Below are positions 8,700 to 10,757 of a stretch of DNA of 10,757 nt, piece after piece. The translations under genes were made by a program, and so were the position numbers. The DNA comes from Biscogniauxia marginata. Taxonomy: Eukaryota; Ascomycota; Sordariomycetes; Xylariales; Xylariaceae. The notes beneath the pieces are model-generated. The model was given only the letters and a program-made list of their open reading frames with translations, had not been told where the DNA came from and made no database searches. Position 1 is the stretch's first letter, and each line of letters opens with the position of its first letter. The DNA is taken from assembly GCA_022695795.1 (NCBI GenBank), contig MU404273.1, forward strand, positions 1-10,757, read 5' to 3'.

Positions 8700-9479
8700 T
8701 CATCGTCCGAGAAGCCACCCCTTCTTCTTCCTATCCCTGCTGCTGCTATCCTTCCCTCCGGATTCGTCGTAGTCGATGTCTAGCCGGTACCGTCTCACGC
8801 TTCCGGTGTCATCGTCAAACCGAAGGCGCCGGTTCTCTTTAGGCACGAAGCGGTTCGGGATTCTTCTCAAGAACCAACCCCTAATACCTTTACTAGCGGC
8901 ATCTATTGCAGCATACTCTAGACGCCGAGTGCGGTCGCTGGTCCAGTAATGGGTGGTCTGCGGTGGAGCAGTATATGTTTGCTCCACTTCATGAATAACT
9001 CCATCATCACTAAGAGTTTCCGCCATCGCCTCAGGCGCGGGGAAGTAAAAGTATGCATATGTCTGCTGCTGCTGTTGTCGAGACACAGTTAAATGGAGCT
9101 GTTGTTCACTGAAGCGTCCCAGGTGTGAGCTGGTTGATTTATGCGCACGCTCAATAGGGAGATGTTTCCGTAGTCTGGACTGTGAGGAGGAAGTGAGTGA
9201 TATCGTAGAACTACGCCGGTTGGATGACTGCGAACCCCAGAAACGGGAACCCGAGTGGATGGATTCATAACCCGAATCGTGGCGATGTATGGGCCTGGGC
9301 TCGAATTCGGTATCCTTGGCTGCAGGGACCCTAGGCAAAACGGCCGTGGCAGTAGGCGATGAGGTAGGTTCATGCAGCTCATTGTCATTAAAGCTATGAA
9401 ACGTGGTATCAGATGCAGCAACACTGACGGCCGAGAGAGACCGGTAGAGGTCCGTAGATAGTTGCAAGGGCTGAGACAT
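8700..9479 (-). CDS. conserved fungal protein of unknown function, 259 residues
   Basis: This is a single open frame from ATG at 9479 to TGA at 8702-8700. I chose this start because its context (ACCAAAATGTC, A at -3) is near ideal for fungi; an in-frame ATG at 9578 would add 33 residues that look non-conserved. Visible features: a low-complexity N-terminal half with HDSGYES at 67-73, a Ser-rich basic stretch at about 82-105, five Gln at 135-139, FYFPAPE at 144-150, then a charged C-terminal block at 178-237 with YWTSDRTRRLEYAAIDAASK, FVPKE and DDTGSVRRYRLD. I recall this layout (HDSGYES, then WTS..TRR.EYAAID.A..G and GSVRRYRL) from uncharacterised proteins across Pezizomycotina, which makes it a real gene. 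There is no signal peptide or membrane segment, so it is probably cytosolic or nuclear. It is convergent with the mannosyltransferase. The function is not known and I assign none. Confidence 0.85.
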   Translation of the reverse strand: MSQPLQLSTDLYRSLSAVSVAASDTTFHSFNDNELHEPTSSPTATAVLPRVPAAKDTEFEPRPIHRHDSGYESIHSGSRFWGSQSSNRRSSTISLTSSSQSRLRKHLPIERAHKSTSSHLGRFSEQQLHLTVSRQQQQQTYAYFYFPAPEAMAETLSDDGVIHEVEQTYTAPPQTTHYWTSDRTRRLEYAAIDAASKGIRGWFLRRIPNRFVPKENRRLRFDDDTGSVRRYRLDIDYDESGGKDSSSRDRKKKGWLLGR

Positions 9480-9579
9480 TTTGGTAGCTCGCGATAGATT
9501 CGTGATGCACAGGGGGGGACAGTAAACAGTAAACTGGAACTCCGACATATGAACGCAACGGGGTTCCTTACTGCCCACG

Positions 9580-10400
9580 AGGGAATAAAGATGAGAGAAA
9601 ATTTAGGAAGTTTCTGAAACAAGCGCGCTGATAGTCCCTTTTTAATGGTATAGGGAAAAAAACTAGGGGCTCAGAGAACGTTGAGGCGGTGGGCCAAGAT
9701 TTAGAACCTAATTGTCGTTGACAGAAGCGAAGTTGCGGTCTGACCCTTTCAAGCGCCCCAAACAGAGAGGTGGTATGGTTAAGATAAAAAAGGGTTTTCT
9801 TCCCAGGAAAGTGGTCAATCTTATGTAGGTGGATACAACAAAATGTTTACTTTTGTATAAAGATCCATCAAAACTTGACCGACCTTGAGTGGAGGTTGCG
9901 AAAGAGTTGACGATATAGTGTTGGTATAAAACGCTGGCGCTCTACTGCAGTGCAAATTGACAACATTCGTAGGGGGCAGGACATAAACTCGCCCCGGCTA
10001 CGGTCTGGTCTGGTTATGTTAGCCCAAATGAGATCGGATGAGAACCGTGGACCAGGAACAGCTGTCGGATATTCCCATAACAGACACACGGATCGAATTT
10101 AGCACCGGGCTCGACAGAAAGGTGGTGGTTCAGGGTTCAGGAGTCTAGACGATGAAGCGGATGAAGTATGCAAGGAATGATGGCGATCCCGATTTATGGC
10201 GATGTCTGCAGTTATTGATTGTATGGTTTTATTTGGGGTATGTTGGGTGTAGCGCAAAGAAGCGGTCTGAAGACTACTTGACTCGTTTGGGACCTAAAAG
10301 CACCTACCTAGTTATCGTGGCCCCGCCTGTGTACTCGTCTAGCAACTCAAGATGTTTAGTACTCGCCGTTGGCGTAGCCACGGATGAAAACTAGGCGAAA
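9580..10400. other. upstream region of the minus-strand gene and unannotated sequence
   Basis: The part next to 9479 should contain the minus-strand gene's leader and promoter; TATACCATTAAAAA on the minus strand at about 9639-9652 is a weak TATA-like candidate. Further right I see no gene. The 80-codon plus frame at 10152-10394 has no recognisable motif and ends where the AT-rich flank begins. No tRNA or repeat was found. Confidence 0.5.
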
Positions 10401-10648
10401 CGCTTATTCTCATTATATTCCTGCTTGTTATAACAATGTTCCGCCTATACTGACTAGATATAAATAAATAACTTGAGTTTTTAATTTTCATATAAACTTA
10501 TGTACTGTTATAAGGTTAATATAACTTAAAACGGTTATTTAAATGAGAAATTATTATTTTATATAATAATAGATAAATATAACGCTTTTATTATTATAAA
10601 AGCTAGTTACAAGGTGGCTAACTTATATAACAGGATTAAAGCCTTAAA
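10401..10648. other. AT-rich non-coding tract, right flank
   Basis: Composition shifts strongly to A/T from about 10400, with dense stops in all frames and many TA dinucleotides, mirroring the left end. It may be RIP-degraded repeat DNA, but no parent element is visible. Confidence 0.7.
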
Positions 10649-10757
10649 TTAACTATATAAATAAATTAACTATATAAATAAATTAACTATATAAATAAAT
10701 TAACTATATAAATAAATTAACTATATAAATAAATTAACTATATAAATAAATTAACTA
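10649..10757. repeat. 17-bp tandem repeat array, 6 full copies plus a partial
   Basis: The unit TTAACTATATAAATAAA starts at 10649, 10666, 10683, 10700, 10717 and 10734, with seven bases of a seventh copy at the window edge. I see no mismatch between copies. The array runs off the end, so its true length is unknown. Perfect identity suggests recent expansion or an assembly end inside a minisatellite. Confidence 0.97.

Noticed and set aside
9089..9622. 177-codon minus-strand open frame
   Set aside because: It overlaps the 259-residue gene in another frame, lacks recognisable motifs, and starts from a poor context.
10152..10394. 80-codon plus-strand open frame
   Set aside because: It has no motif, no intron signal and no neighbour support; its length is expected by chance.

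Overview
The window reads as nuclear DNA of a filamentous ascomycete (Pezizomycotina). Short GT..AG introns with CTAAC/CTAAT-type branch points, a dynamin of the fungal Mx-like type, an MNN1-family alpha-1,3-mannosyltransferase of the filamentous-fungal type and a Ser-rich fungal protein of unknown function all point there. The class cannot be fixed from the sequence. Both ends are almost pure A/T and repetitive: a TTA microsatellite on the left and a 17-bp tandem array on the right. The piece looks like a gene island of balanced composition between AT-rich tracts, or a contig that broke in repeats.

Layout. 1-300 is a microsatellite, a short 20-bp tandem repeat and AT-rich sequence. 301-892 has no intact gene, but adjoining open frames look protein-like and may be the relic of an old gene. 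893-1806 ends in the probable promoter of gene 1. 1807-4335 (+) is a four-exon dynamin-family GTPase gene, broken by one in-frame TAA at codon 533 of 738; the rest of the stalk, the GTPase effector domain (GED) and their splice sites persist downstream in the same frame. 4336-5332 is non-coding. 5333-7932 (+) is a complete four-exon type II membrane MNN1-like mannosyltransferase. 7933-8699 is a convergent, mostly non-coding spacer. 8700-9479 (-) is a single-exon gene for a 259-residue conserved fungal protein of unknown function. 9580-10400 holds no gene I can support, and 10401-10757 is AT-rich sequence ending in the 17-bp array.

The three genes look like unrelated neighbours: a membrane-remodelling GTPase, a Golgi glycosyltransferase and an unknown. 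I see no operon-like or biosynthetic-cluster logic. The most notable points are the single nonsense codon in an otherwise intact dynamin, a lysine/acid-rich insert inside the mannosyltransferase domain, and the uncharacterised C-terminal block of the minus-strand protein. I found no convincing new biological system.
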